DNA of 64,000 nucleotides from Areca catechu (taxonomy: Eukaryota; Streptophyta; Magnoliopsida; Arecales; Arecaceae): assembly GCA_021397845.1 (NCBI GenBank), contig CM038043.1:128694013-128758012 (forward strand). The letters are read 5' to 3'. Shown here one piece after another: positions 20,991 to 32,082 of this stretch. Made by a program: the position numbers and the translations under genes. The notes under the pieces are model-generated. The model had not been told where the DNA came from and ran no database searches. It saw nothing but the letters and a program-made list of their open reading frames with translations. The stretch's first letter is position 1. Every line of letters starts with the position of its first letter.

Positions 20991-22312
20991 CATGAGCAAG
21001 TTTTCTTTAGAGGGGAGAGAGGCCTGGAGTTTGTGATTTCCAAGGCATTCTTCTCCATTCTTTTTCTCTTCCCTTCATGCCAATAGCCTTCAATGGTGGT
21101 AGAATTTTTGGGGCTTTTCTCATTTCTTTCCCTTTTCTCTAGGCCACCATGGGGACGAGCATGAGAGTCATAGTTTTTATCACCTTCTATGAACCTAAGA
21201 CAATGGATATGAACCATGTCACAAGGACAGTGCTCTCCAAGTTTTATCTCAAAACTCTCTATGTCCAAGCCTATAAGATGCTGGCCTCTATTGAGAAAAG
21301 GGTGGTTCTCACCAGCATGCCTAGAGTCATGGTGAAGGCTTCCTTAAAGATTACCTATCTACGGATGAGTTTATTGGTTCCGAACTCCAAGTTATTTGAG
21401 GGAGCTACACTAGCCTCATCTTCAAACATGTCTTGCTCTAAAGCAAAAGACCCTCAAAGACCTCTTGGGGAAAACAAAGTTGATGCAGCCCTCCTGAACC
21501 CCTCCAACCCCCGTAATTACCTCTTTATCTCACACTGTAAGTAGAGGTAGGCCGCACCAACTTTTTTTTTGGAGGGACCAAAAAAATATATAAATAAAAA
21601 AATATTAATTTAAGGGGGGCTAAATACATATATTTTTAAAATTATATTAATATTTCAAATTTTAGAATAAACTAAATACATAAATACATATACTTTAAAA
21701 TTTATATACAATTTTAATTAATAAAAAAATTGAAAAAAATTTAGGGGGGCCAAGGCCCCCCCCCCCCCGCTCCCTTGGCAGTCCGCCCCTGACTGCAAGG
21801 TTGGTTATATCCTCGCTTCTCTCTTAGTAGGTCTTTCAAACTAGCAAGATTTTGCTCTCCCATAGCATAGGAAGCATGAAAAACCAATGTCTCTCTCAGT
21901 CAAAACCTTTGCATTTTATTGGTCTACTAACAAAGACTACAACAATGAAAAGTTGACTTAAAAATAGCAATCCTTTTTTTTTAAGTAGTCATGAGTTTTC
22001 CATTCTTTTTTACAAACTTTTTCTAATATTTTGAGATATTTCAAGAATTATACGTGATGAGCAAAGAAGACTACACCAAAACCACCTTGGCCACTCCTCT
22101 GGCCACCTTGGCCTTCTTCCTTTATCCCTCCATGGGCATAGCCCCGCTCACCATTCGGATCATTATTGGTCTTATCCTTCCCTATAATATTGTCGTGGTC
22201 ATCAGCACCATCTTCAGCATGCACTTCTAGTTCCTAGTGTTCTACGAGATAATGACGAGTAAGTACTAGTGGCTGAACTTGGTGCTATTCTTGATACATG
22301 GCTTTGCAAACT
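20991..22312 (+). pseudogene. Unrecognised gene-like fragment, membrane-type segment
   Basis: Not a retrotransposon by any motif I know. An ORF from 21149 to 21541 (RVIVFITFYEPKTMDMNHV, ending NYLFISHCK) is cut by a 250-bp MITE at 21542-21791. It appears to resume with VGYILASLLVGLSN before a stop. Farther on, about 22056-22225 reads YPSMGIAPLTIRIIIGL and VVVISTIFSMHF, a strongly hydrophobic pair of segments, then another stop. GTAAAT near 22314 could be a donor site. It may be a decayed multi-exon membrane-protein gene, but I cannot name the family. Confidence 0.35.
21542..21791. mobile_element. hAT-type MITE (250 bp) with C-tract
   Basis: Flanked by ACTGTAAG (21534-21541) and ACTGCAAG (21792-21799), an 8-bp duplication with one difference. 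The left end is TAGAGGTAGGCCGCAC. The right end as reverse complement is CAGGGGCGGACTGCC, close to the CAGGGGCGG terminus of plant hAT elements. The interior is AT-rich with GGGGGGC and a long C-run. No coding capacity. Confidence 0.78.
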
Positions 22313-23264
22313 AGGTAAATGCTTTCTATCCTCTCTCCCTCAATCTCTTATTTTTTTTACTGTACAAACTCAGTTCTCCTCCCTCTCTTATTTTGGTAAA
22401 AATTTTTTCCTACCAATCTATTGACATGGCAATTTCTCTTTTAAATTATTTTTTTGTTCCATGTCATCCTTATAAATGACTTTTTCCTGCCACATCATAA
22501 GAAACATGCCACATGTATATATAGCTCTGTTTAAATGGTAATAAAAACAATGACAACAATGGCTCAAATGAACCATTTTTGTAAAGGGTTGAAAATACAA
22601 TTTTTAAAAGTTTAGGGACTCAAATAATTTTTAGCCTAAATATCAGGGACTAATTAAGCAATTAAGCCAAATGTTATCACGTTAGTCCAAAATTTTTACT
22701 ACTGTGTATGCATGTGTAATTTATGTTTGTATATATGTCATATTTACTTATGCATACATAAGTAAGCAACTTATGTGTTTGCCTAGCACATGCTTATCCT
22801 TTGTTTGTTGCGTCGTGATTGAGCTGCTTTGGCATTGAGTTCTTCCGATCCCATTTAATAGACAATGGTATTTATGTTCAGATGCCCTAACCAACATGCC
22901 ACTCTAAGTGCTTAAAAAGCTAAAGACTACATTTTTGTGATTGGAAGATCGACATTACATATTCCCAGACTGGATTAAAATGATTTTTTTACTTTGATCT
23001 CATAATATTTCCACCACTAATCATACTATAGTTTCAAGGTGGCGACTCATCACCAATTACCATGGTAGTTCTATAGTGTTTGGTTTTCTTAATTTTATCC
23101 GGAATAAATCCTGATTCTAGCTTATTTCCTCAAATAGCTATGAAAATCGAGGTGTGCCATCTAGAATAAATTATTCTAGCCAATCCTTGGTATTCTAGAT
23201 AGCTATTTCATGATGGACCATTGAACAACTTATTTCAAATTATTTTTTCTATATGATGGGCCTC
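22313..23264. other. AT-rich non-coding stretch
   Basis: No ORF with a recognisable motif, no clear terminal repeats and no RNA gene. It contains phrases such as CAGGGACTAATTAAGC that look like general interspersed non-coding repeat sequence. Confidence 0.4.
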
Positions 23265-24173
23265 TGTTGCGGCGTCTGCTCCCGGACCGGGCTCGGTCGG
23301 CTGTGCTGGAGCGATCCTCTCCCGGTACCTGCAACATAGTCCCCGAGGGCCGGTGGTGCTCCGGCGGGGGACACTCCGATGCTTAAGTCAGCGAGAGCTT
23401 GAGGGCAACAGAATGGAGAAATTTGATGGAGATATCGAATAGAAAGGGAAGAGTGTACATAGCCCTGAAACGATATCCCCCGGTCATCTTATATAAGTGT
23501 AGGATGCTACCAAATTCTGTTAAGGGATGGGTTGAGAATGCCCGATTTGCCTCTAAGAGAATCAAGATAGTGACCAGGTGGTACTAGGACGTGACCACAT
23601 CACGATATCCATTATAACAGAATTCTGGTACCAGCCGGAAATGGCTTCCGGAGCCTTCGAGTCTCTTCTGGAGTTAGAGCAAGTCGGTCGGACTTCGACA
23701 GGAGTAGGTCGGTCGGTCGTCCAAGGGAGAACATCCGTCAGGCCTTCTGAAGGAGTAGACCGGCCGGATCTCTGTGGAAGTGGATCGTTCGGACCTCTAC
23801 TTCAGTGGGTCGGTCAGTCAGACTTCTGGAGGAGGAGATCGGTCGAACCTCAATGGAAGTGGGTCATTTGGACCTCTGCTTCAGTGGGTCGGCCAGTCGG
23901 ACTCTTGGAGGAGGAGATCAGTCGAACCTCAACGGAAGTGGGTCATTCAGACCTCTGCTTCAGTGGGTTGGCCAGTCGGACTCCTAGAGGAGGAGATCGG
24001 TCGAATCTCAACGGAAGTGGGTCATTCGGACCTCTGCTTCAGTGGGTTGGCCAGTCGGACTCTGGAGGAGATCGGTTGGACCTCAACAGAAGTGGGTCAG
24101 CCGTCCGATCGGGAGGCCACTAGCACCGGTTCAATTTAGGAAAAGCCGGTTGAGTACAACAGACCTTACAACA
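23265..24173 (-). repeat. Solo LTR, Tat-like, minus sense (909 bp)
   Basis: Termini TGTTGCGGCG and CCTTACAACA. On the minus strand, TTATATAAG near 23490 is a TATA box. About 100 bp further on in the minus sense, GACTTAAGCATCGGAG (within 23361-23393) is the best copy of the U5 block shared by the Tat-type LTRs. A 79-bp tandem array fills its U3 side. Flanking 5-mers (GCCTC, TTAAT) do not match. No gag or pol adjoins it. Confidence 0.75.
23750..24100. repeat. 79-bp tandem array in solo LTR
   Basis: GGAGGAGGAGATC-type phrase at 23828, 23907 and 23986, with a shortened form at 24064: about four units of 78-79 bp. It creates spurious ORFs on the plus strand. Confidence 0.9.
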
Positions 24174-25539
24174 TTAATTGTACTATAATAAAATTGTTAT
24201 TCTAAATTATTAATTAAATAAAAATTTAAAAAATAACAATGAGTAGTTATTTTTTAAAAATTAGTATTTCTATTTTAAAAAGAATTTATTTTTATCATAA
24301 CACTACCGTATTAGGATAGGAATCCAAATATGGGAGTCTAATCTTTTTTAAACCATGATGACATGACACTTCTTTAATAAATATACTCCCTACCTCTGTA
24401 TGCACGCACACATATGTAGAAAATGTCGTAATTGATTTAGGCTACCTATATTTTTGTCCCGTATAGATAGGGGTTGTAATAAGATGGTCTGTCATGTCTG
24501 TTTGCTTGAATTTTCAGTTACGTAAGGGTCGGTTCTAAATTGAAAAGTCTGATAGAAATAAAATAGGCTGTGGCTTGTTAGCTGGACTAAACTCACTTGT
24601 CACCTTGTTCTTTATTTTTCTCTTCTTGTAATTTTAAAAAAAGGTTTACACCTCGTTCCACATTAATACCATGACATATGGGTTGGACTCATTAAACTTT
24701 ATGAAAAAGTATTAAAAAAAAAAAAAGGAAAAGAAAAGAAGAGAAATCTTGGTTTGCTTTCGTTATTTGCACGCCAGGCATCCCGTCTCAATCATTTTGT
24801 TCATCATGTCACATATCATGCGTTCCACAATATTAAATGTTTATGTCAAAACTTGAAAAAAATTCTATAGTGATCATATCAATCTAGCTAATTGAGGAAC
24901 GAATCACTACCTTTACGGAAAGTTTGGTGGCTTAAAACAAGAGGGGTTTGGGTTGCATTTTTTTGCAAAAACTGTGATTAATCTTTTTTTACAATATTGG
25001 TTATTAGGTCGCATCATATATAAATTTCAAAGCATTCTGATGTTCTTCATTCACCTGTCTATATAAATTTTAAAATGACTGTTGCACGATCTAACGATGA
25101 ATTCATGCGAAGGAAAGAGATTCCTTACGAAAGATTCAACCCCTTTATCCTAAAGTTGGCTTGCAATGTACATGCCAGCTGTGTGATGAGAATCACGCAC
25201 CATCCTTTCTTTTTGCAGTTAGAACCTATTACACGTTCAGATGACAAATTGGATTACGGTCAGTGGCCTATCACCATCCACTCCCAACAATACTTCAGCT
25301 TATAATCAGGCTCACTCCCTTTACGCCATCCAATCTTTCAAGCATGAGCTGCCTTCTCAAGCTAGTAATCAGGACTCACCTTGATCAAGACACTATCAAA
25401 TCTAGTATGGTACTCTAGATATCAAGATCACTACTAGGTTATATAATGCAAAATTCTGGTACATGACAATTGGCTTTGGGTTTCCCACATACCGGTTTCG
25501 AAGTTTGATAATACAATGAGATGAAAAATGTTATGTATT
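24174..25539. other. AT-rich non-coding stretch
   Basis: No gene, RNA or mobile-element terminus recognised. An A-run lies near 24714-24727. A 76-codon ORF at 25075 has no recognisable motif and is probably chance. Confidence 0.4.
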
Positions 25540-26213
25540 TGTTGTAACAACTACTTATTCGGCCTTGAAGAATAGTCTGAGTTATCGACTAAGTTAGCAA
25601 CCATACCAAACAACCATGGTATCCAAACTTGGAAGACTACAAGTAACTATAAACCAAACTAACATGAACAGTTGGGTTACCGACTAAGTCAGCAACCACA
25701 CCAAACAATGGTATCCAAACCTAGAAGACTACAAGTAACTATAAACCTGACAGACATGACATTCTTGCACACATGCTAACTAAATAACTACTCAGACTAA
25801 ACTAACTATCAAGTCAGACTTAGTTGGGTATGCCAGGATACAGTGTCAAAGTTACCGCAATCCACAACAAAGAAGGTACATTGGTGCCTGGAATTTGTGA
25901 TGTCCGGGTAAGAGGCATAGATAGAATGAGATATCTATCATAACAAGAAGCTATTATTCTAATTAAAAGAAGTTAAAATCTTAATAGAAACCATTACCTC
26001 TAATTGAAAATGGTTAGAATCTCAATAGAAGGAGAATATACTAACCAAAGGAGATTACATTCCAACAAAATTCAGTTAACCCAAGTAACTACTCTCAATA
26101 GGTATGTCTTTACATCTAATAAGATGCCCATTAGGGCATTCTCTCTCTCACCATCTCCCGACAAGTAAGAGGGAACTGTTCTTATATCTTGTTATCCATA
26201 TGATGTGGCAAGC
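25540..26213 (+). repeat. LTR fragment related to the 19701 solo LTR
   Basis: Begins TGTTGTAACAACTAC. It shares the phrases TAACTATAAACC-type, ATCATAACAAGAAGCTATTATTCT and the TCTCTCTCACCATCTC end with the solo LTR at 19701-20750, but lacks its TATA and U5 region. A 95-bp direct duplication is present (GACTAAGT at 25587 and 25682). It appears cut off at its right by the LTR of Tat element 2. Confidence 0.5.
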
Positions 26214-26725
26214 TGTTAACATGGTGCCCATGTCCGACGTAGCTAGCTGATGAGGTGGCAGAGAGTGCCACCTGGCCCATCTGAGGTTGAGCTCCCGACC
26301 AAGGTCGAGCTCCCGTCCGAGATGAGCTCCTATCCGAGGTGAGCTCCCGACCAAGGTCGAGCTCCCGTCCGAGATGAGCTCTTGGTCAAGGTCAAGCTCC
26401 CGCCCGAGGTGAGCTCCCAGTTGAGGTCGAGCTCCCATTTGAGGTCAAGCTCCCGTTTAAGGTAAGCTCCCGGCCGAGGTTGAGCTCCCGTCTGAGGTGA
26501 GCTCCCGATCGAGGTTGAGCTACCGTCTGAGATGAGCTCTCATCCAAGGTGAGCACCCAGTCAAAGTCGAGCTCCCAGCCAAGGTCGAGCTCCCATCCAA
26601 GGTGAGCACCCAATCAAAGTCGAGCTCCTATCTCAGATTGAGCTCTTAATCGAGGTCGAGCTCCTGTCCAAGGTTGAGCTCCTGTCCGAGGTCGAGTTCC
26701 TGATCAAAGAGAGCTTTGGACCAGT
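26214..26725 (+). repeat. 5' LTR of Tat element 2, left part
   Basis: Starts about TGTTAACATGG (tentative) and is dominated by a GAGCTCCCG tandem array to the insertion point of the chromovirus derivative. The array phrase GTCGAGCTCCC resumes at 32086, showing both parts were once continuous. Confidence 0.55.
26280..26720. repeat. 17-18-bp tandem array (GAGCTCCCG type)
   Basis: GAGCTC recurs at 26289, 26307, 26324, 26341, 26359 and 26376 and onward, alternating 17- and 18-bp spacing, so the true unit is a dimer of about 35 bp. About 25 monomers. The array is interrupted by the LTR element at 26726 and ends just after it. Confidence 0.9.
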
Positions 26726-28078
26726 TGGTGTGGACACCAGAAGCAGAAAGAAACTTTACTCCAACAAGGTTAGCCTTATTCCAATTTGGATCGAAGATAA
26801 TTAGGTTATCATGAGTCCTGTAATTAATTTTGAGTTTTAATTCCTGATCAAGAGTGTTTTATTTTTTTTAGTCATGTAATTACTTCTAAATTTCATTGAT
26901 CAAGAGTATTTTAGTCCTGTAATTACTTCTAAATTTTATTTACTGTAAGTCCATTTCAAGTTTTAAAGTCTAGGTCAGTCAAGTCATGAAAGCCAACAAC
27001 AAGACTCAAATTTTGGACCCCAGAATTTGACCACATGAGGAAGAGAAGACACCAACCAAGCAAGAGAGAAGGACCATCAACTAGGACCCACTTATGGCAC
27101 CATATCAACAAAGATGCCACATCAGCAAGATTCAATCAAGTGACCCCACTTGGCGCCACATGTCATCCTGAAATTCATATCCAAGTAGAAGGCCACCTCA
27201 ACATGCCACGTCATCAGCCAAGGATGCCACCTCACCAGCCACCTCATCACCTTTGGGCGCCAACAAAGGAAATTCAAAAGAATCCAAAGGTGGCCGACCA
27301 AAGAAAAATTCAAATTCAAGGAGGTCGGCCACATCCCTCCCAAATCCTTTGTAACCAAACCCTCCACCAAATCCTCCAACCCCCCATTGTAATCCTCCTT
27401 AATCTATGGGTTTCAAATTTCAAATGAGTTGTAAGGCCTTTTTTTAAGCCCTTGGACATCCCATTGAAAAATTATTGATGGAGATGAATGAAAAATGAAG
27501 TTGAAGTTGAAGTTGTAGTCTTATGTTATTTCTTTGAGTGATTGTTCCTAAGCCCCCCCCCCACTCGAATCTACTTTCTTCTCCAAGCCATCCAACGCCA
27601 AGTTCAAGAAGGAGACATTGGAGCCGGCCAAACCATCTCAGACTTCCTTCCTTGCTCATAAATTATTCCATCCCTTCCATATGCTTGCTTTCTTCTTCCT
27701 TAACTTTTGATCTTCATTGCAGGGTCCTTCAAAGTCTTTGAGTTGTGAACAGGGTTCCCCTTGACAATGAACCAACAAGCTGAAGCCCAAGCCCAGCGTT
27801 CTGATCTCTGTTATCCAAGTTCTCCAGTCCAGAGCATCGGCAGTTTTAAGGTTTGAAATCATTAGAAGGTTGGAAAGCTCAACAAGGTAAGTCCTCAATC
27901 ATTAGCCCCTATTGTCTAGATCTTCTTCCTTCTTAGTTTTAGGATTGTGTCTAATCATGTAATAGTCCCTTTTCATGTAATTCTTAAGACTTATTATGAT
28001 GAGTACAATGCTAATGTAATTAGGTTTCATTGCTCTACATACACTAATCAAATCATTAATCATATGCTTGCCGCATCA
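26726..28078 (+). repeat. 5' LTR of chromovirus derivative (1353 bp)
   Basis: Begins TGGTGTGGACACC and ends TTGCCGCATCA. Its terminal sequence matches the other two chromovirus families in the window. It contains a C-run near 27547 and a duplicated TTGTAATTACTTCTAAATTT-like phrase. The short ORFs in it (for example 27035-27427) recur in the 3' LTR and are not genes. Confidence 0.95.
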
Positions 28079-28081
28079 AAT

Positions 28082-28094
28082 TGGTATCAGAGCA
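28082..28094 (+). promoter_or_regulatory. Primer binding site (initiator-Met tRNA type)
   Basis: TGGTATCAGAGCA, four bases after the 5' LTR: the standard plant initiator-Met tRNA primer match. Confidence 0.92.
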
Positions 28095-29113
28095 TGGTTG
28101 CATTAGGGTAGAATAGTTTTCTTTAAATCCAAGCAAGATCTAAAATTCATGCCTCCTGAGTGGGTGTACTCCAGTACACTGTCACGACCCATGGAATAAT
28201 GAGCCCCTGGCCGGACGTGAATTTTTTTAGATTGAAGTTTGGGTAAGCCATTGCACTTGTTTGATTAGGTTCTGTTTTCTGAAAATTTGCATCTGTTTAC
28301 TGTAATCCGTCTGCAGCTCCAAAGGAAAGTTACATATTTTGTATTGAAATAATTTTTTTCATGTCCCATTTTAAGTCGTTTATCACCATATTAAATTTCA
28401 TCATTAGAAAAAAATCACAAAAAAAATGAAAATTCCCGCATCATTTCCCTATTCTATTATAAATAGTTCCACAAATATGGTCTGAACATTAACTCATTTC
28501 TCTCTGCACAGAAACCCAAATTTAGTGATTCTTATTTTGTTAGATCCATTATAATTGATAGAATTTTTCATAATTTTTCCAGAATTTTTATTTAGTCATA
28601 GAATCTTTGGACTGTAATTCTTGTACTGTTCTGCTTTAAATTTCAGTAGGATAAATTTCAGCATGATTGTGTGCATCCATTTTAATCCAATTAAGGGCAC
28701 CAATATGACATGGGGGCAGGATTGATCACCTGTCCTTAGCCCAAGAACAACCGCCCACATTGTGCATCGAGCCCAACCCTTAATTAAAATCGATTAGAAC
28801 CTTAATTGCCCTAGTGGGTTAGGGACACCAATAAGTTGGGTTCAGGTTAGGGTCAAGTTAACTGTGTCAGCTAATTGGTGTGTGCTTACTGGCTTGGTGT
28901 CTAGAATTGGTGTATCAGGGCTTGTGATTTGGTCTGCCTACCTGGCCAATCTTAGATTAGTGTCTAAGGTTGGCAATCAGGGACCTTCACTCCCCTCCAC
29001 CTACCTGGCTAAGTCCCGTAAGTACTACTAGCTAGTTGGTTTACTTAATTAGACCTCTAATTTGTGCTCTAGGTCTAGGAAACCTTAGCTTGAGCTTGAG
29101 TCTACTTGCATGC
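28095..29113 (+). other. Untranslated leader of chromovirus derivative
   Basis: About 1 kb without ORFs. It shares GCCCTAGTGGG(T/C)TAGGGACA and neighbouring phrases with the leaders of the two other chromoviruses (49227-50110; reverse strand near 60240), which supports common ancestry. Confidence 0.7.
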
Positions 29114-29608
29114 ATGAAAACTAGATCAGGGGCCTCATATTCACCAGTCCAGACCCAGTCCAGTGTAGCCATGGACCCGAATCTTGAAACCATGCTGAAA
29201 GGCCTAAATGATCTAATGGCCCAATTGAACCAAATTCTGGCTAAACAATTTTCCTTAGACCAACCAACTCATACTATCCCATTAGCTCATATGAATGATA
29301 GGAGTAAGAACCTTGAAGTACAAGTTGAGTTCATGAATACTCAAGACTTAGGGTAACCTCAAACTGAAGGGCTAGGGAAGGAAGAAGGCAAATCTGAACC
29401 TAGTAAATATGTGTATGAGACTAACATAAGTTTAATAGATGAATATGAAGAGGAAGACTGTGAAGAGAACAACTTTAGTACCTTACCTGAGGAAACCTTT
29501 GGTAAAGAAAAGATTATCGAGCCTAGTCCTGAAACATCAGAACAACCAAAATTTAGTGAGGACTTGGTTCCCGTAAGACAATGCCCTCAGGAAGAACCAA
29601 TACTTTAG
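29114..29608 (+). pseudogene. Gag remnant of chromovirus derivative
   Basis: Starts MKTRSGASYSPVQTQ, aligning with the gag starts of the other chromoviruses (MSTRNGVPY, MTTRLETQY). A short helical segment follows (MDPNLETMLKGLNDLMAQLN). After a stop, an acidic stretch (LIDEYEEEDCEENN) resembles the gag-protease linker of the complete elements. The capsid core and zinc knuckles are missing. Confidence 0.75.
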
Positions 29609-29670
29609 CTTCGACACAAGAACTCCTTCAGGTACCTGAGAAGAACCCAATCATTATTTTAAGACTTTCC

Positions 29671-29908
29671 TGATGACCTTCAACTACCTAGAAGCATCCC
29701 GCTTGTAGATCAAAATTCTAATCTTAAGGTCATCATGAGTAACCAATGTCTGTTTCAAGATTCTCCTAAATTACCCCAAGTCTCGGATTCCTATTTCCTG
29801 CCTTTCCCTGAGTCTTATCATAATTTTAGAGCCATTAAGTTTCATTTTGATGAGATCACTAGGATGCATGAGCTTTTAAAGCCTATTCCTTTTGCTACCT
29901 ACTTTTGA
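29671..29908 (+). CDS. Unrecognised small ORF in derivative
   Basis: An open frame of about 79 codons between an upstream TAA and a TGA, reading FPDDLQLPRSIPLVDQNS at its start and HELLKPIPFATYF at its end. It does not resemble gag or pol of the related elements. It may be captured sequence or a non-autonomous-element ORF, or simply an open frame by chance; the only ATG is internal. Confidence 0.3.
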
Positions 29909-30059
29909 AAACCTTATGGCATTTGCTAGGAACCCATGGTAAATTCTCATGTGCATACCAGACCAGGGTCAAACCTAGAGAGTCATTAATCTGTTAGGTT
30001 TAGGTCTTAGAAAGTCCAATAAAATTCCTCTCAATAAGGATGCCTAGTTCAGTCTGCAT

Positions 30060-30712
30060 TTTGTAAGTGCTTGTGTAAATTTCTGAGTCTGCTGAATCTT
30101 TCGCACAGCATATCACAAATTTGCATAAAGAAATCAGTAATAAGATCAAACTGAGCAATGAGACTTACAAACATTTAGCTGATTCACATAAGAGGGCTAA
30201 AGAATTCTGTGAAATGGATTATGCAATGATTATGCTCAACCCTGAACGGTTCCCACCTGGAACCATAAAGAAGCCGCATGCCCGCGGAGCGGGACCTTTC
30301 AAGATCTTAAAGAAAATAGGGCCTAATGCATATGTTTTGGAACTTCCACCTGATATGGGTATTAGTACAACCTTTAATGTTTCAGACTAGTAGAATACAA
30401 AGAACCACTACTAATACCTAGTGAGCCTTTTTGGGCCAGAAACTTTCATTGAGAGTGAACATATTTTCGAGTGTCCACCACCAACCCTACCCGAGCGAGA
30501 GAGAGGATTGAGAGAATCCTGGATGACAAGACATTACTACCAGAATAAGGACTATCAGTGATACCTGGTTCAATGGCAAGGTCGACTTGAGTCAGACAAC
30601 TCTTGGATTACTCGAGAGGACCTGCAAAGACTTAACCCAGACTTGTTCGAGCATTACCAAGGCAAAACTAACCATACTCGACTGGGTCGAGTTCTGTCCA
30701 TCCCGGGAGAAT
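30060..30712 (+). pseudogene. Integrase C-terminus and chromodomain remnant
   Basis: Open from 30121 to 30390: LHKEISNKIKLSNETYKHLADSH as in the complete chromoviruses, then NPERFPPGTIKKPHARGAGPF and GPNAYVLELPPDMGISTTF. A frameshifted chromodomain follows, with YLVQWQGRLESDNSWITREDLQ. Chromodomains steer integration to chromatin marks. CTCGACTGGGTCGAG at 30677-30691 and CATCCCGGGAGAAT precede the 3' LTR; the latter is the likely polypurine tract. Confidence 0.88.
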
Positions 30713-32082
30713 TGGTGTGGACACCAGAAGCAGAAAGAAACTTCACTCCAACAAGGTTAGCCTTATTCCAATTTGGATCGAAGATAATTAGGTTACCATG
30801 AGTCCTGTAATTAATTTTGAGTTTTAATTCCTGATCAAGATTGTTTTATTTTTTTTAGTCTTGTAATTACTTCTAAATTTCATTGATCAAGAGTGTTTTA
30901 GTCCTGTAATTACTTCTAAATTTTATTTACTGTAAGTCCATTTCAAGTTTTAAAGTCTAGGTCAGTCAAGTCAGTTCAGTTGAGTTAAGTCATGAAAGCC
31001 AACAACAAGACTCAAATTTTGGACCCTAGAATTTGACCACATGAGGAAGAGAAGACACCAACCAAGCAAGAGAGAAGGACCATCAACTAGGACCCACTTA
31101 TGGAACCATATCAATAAAGATGCCACATCAGCAAGATTTAATCAAGTGACCCCACTTGGCGCCACATGTCATCCTGAAATTCATATCCAAGTAGAAGGCC
31201 ACCTCAACATGCCACATTGTCAGCCAAGAATGCCACCTTACCAGCCACCTCATCACCTTTGGGCGCCAACAAAGAAAATTCAAAAGAATCCAAAGGTGGC
31301 CGACCAAAGAAAAATTCAAATTCAAGGAGGTCGGCCACATCCCTCCCAAATCTTTTGTAACCAAACCCTCCACCAAATCCTCCAACCCCCCTTGTAATCC
31401 TCCTTAATCTATGGGTTTCAAATTTCAAATGAGTTGTAAGGCCTTTTTTTAAGCCCTTGGACGTCCCATTGAAAAATTATTGAAGGAGATGAATGAAAAA
31501 TGAAGTTGAAGTTGAAGTTGTAGTCTTATGTTATTTCTTTGAGTGATTGTTCCTAAGCCCCCCCCCCACTCGAATCTACTTTTTCTCCAAGCCATCCAAC
31601 GCCAAGTTCAAGAAGGAGACATTGGAGCCGGCCAAACCATCTCAGACTTCCTTCCTTTCTCATAAATTATTCCATCCCTTCCATATGCTTGCTTTCTTCT
31701 TCCTTAACTTTTGATCTTCATTGCAGGGTCCTTCGAAGTCTTTGAGTTGTGAATAGGGTTCCCCTTGACAATGAACCAACAAGCTGAAGCCCAAGCCCAA
31801 CGTTCTGATCTCTGTTATCCAAGTTCTCTAGTCCAGAGCATCGGTAGTTTCAAGGTTTGAAATCATTAGAAGGTTGGAAAGCTCAACAAGGTAAGTCCTC
31901 AATCATTAGCCCCTATTGTCTAGATCTTCTTCCTTCTTAGTTTTAGGATTGTGTCTAATCATGTAATAGTCCCTTTTCATGTAATCCTTAAGACTTATTA
32001 TGATGAGTACAATGCTAATGTAATTAGGTTTCATTGCTCTACATACACTAATCAAATCATTAATCATATGCTTGCCGCATCA
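30713..32082 (+). repeat. 3' LTR of chromovirus derivative (1370 bp)
   Basis: Near-identical to the 5' LTR. The clearest difference is an extra AGTTCAGTTGAGTTAAGTC-type stretch near 30975. Ends TTGCCGCATCA followed by the CCAGT target copy. Confidence 0.95.

Larger units (their letters stand above)
26726..32082 (+). mobile_element. Chromovirus deletion derivative (5357 bp)
   Basis: Two LTRs (26726-28078, 30713-32082) with a perfect 5-bp target duplication CCAGT (26721-26725 and 32083-32087). The interior is 2634 bp: primer site, leader, gag N-terminus, an unrecognised middle, and an integrase C-terminus with chromodomain. Protease, RT, RNase H and the integrase core are absent. In the first ~260 bp I count about five substitutions between the LTRs plus one ~17-bp indel, the lowest divergence of the complete elements here. 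It must have moved using proteins made elsewhere. Confidence 0.93.

Noticed and set aside
23578..24123. 181-codon plus-strand ORF
   Set aside because: It is the 79-bp array of the solo LTR read as protein; the repeats, not selection, keep it open.
23260..24178. Target-site duplication for the solo LTR
   Set aside because: Flanking 5-mers GCCTC and TTAAT do not match in any register I tried.
27035..27427. 130-codon ORF (and its copy at 31041-31397)
   Set aside because: Both lie at the same place inside the two LTRs of the chromovirus derivative; no known domain, and the copy has a different end.
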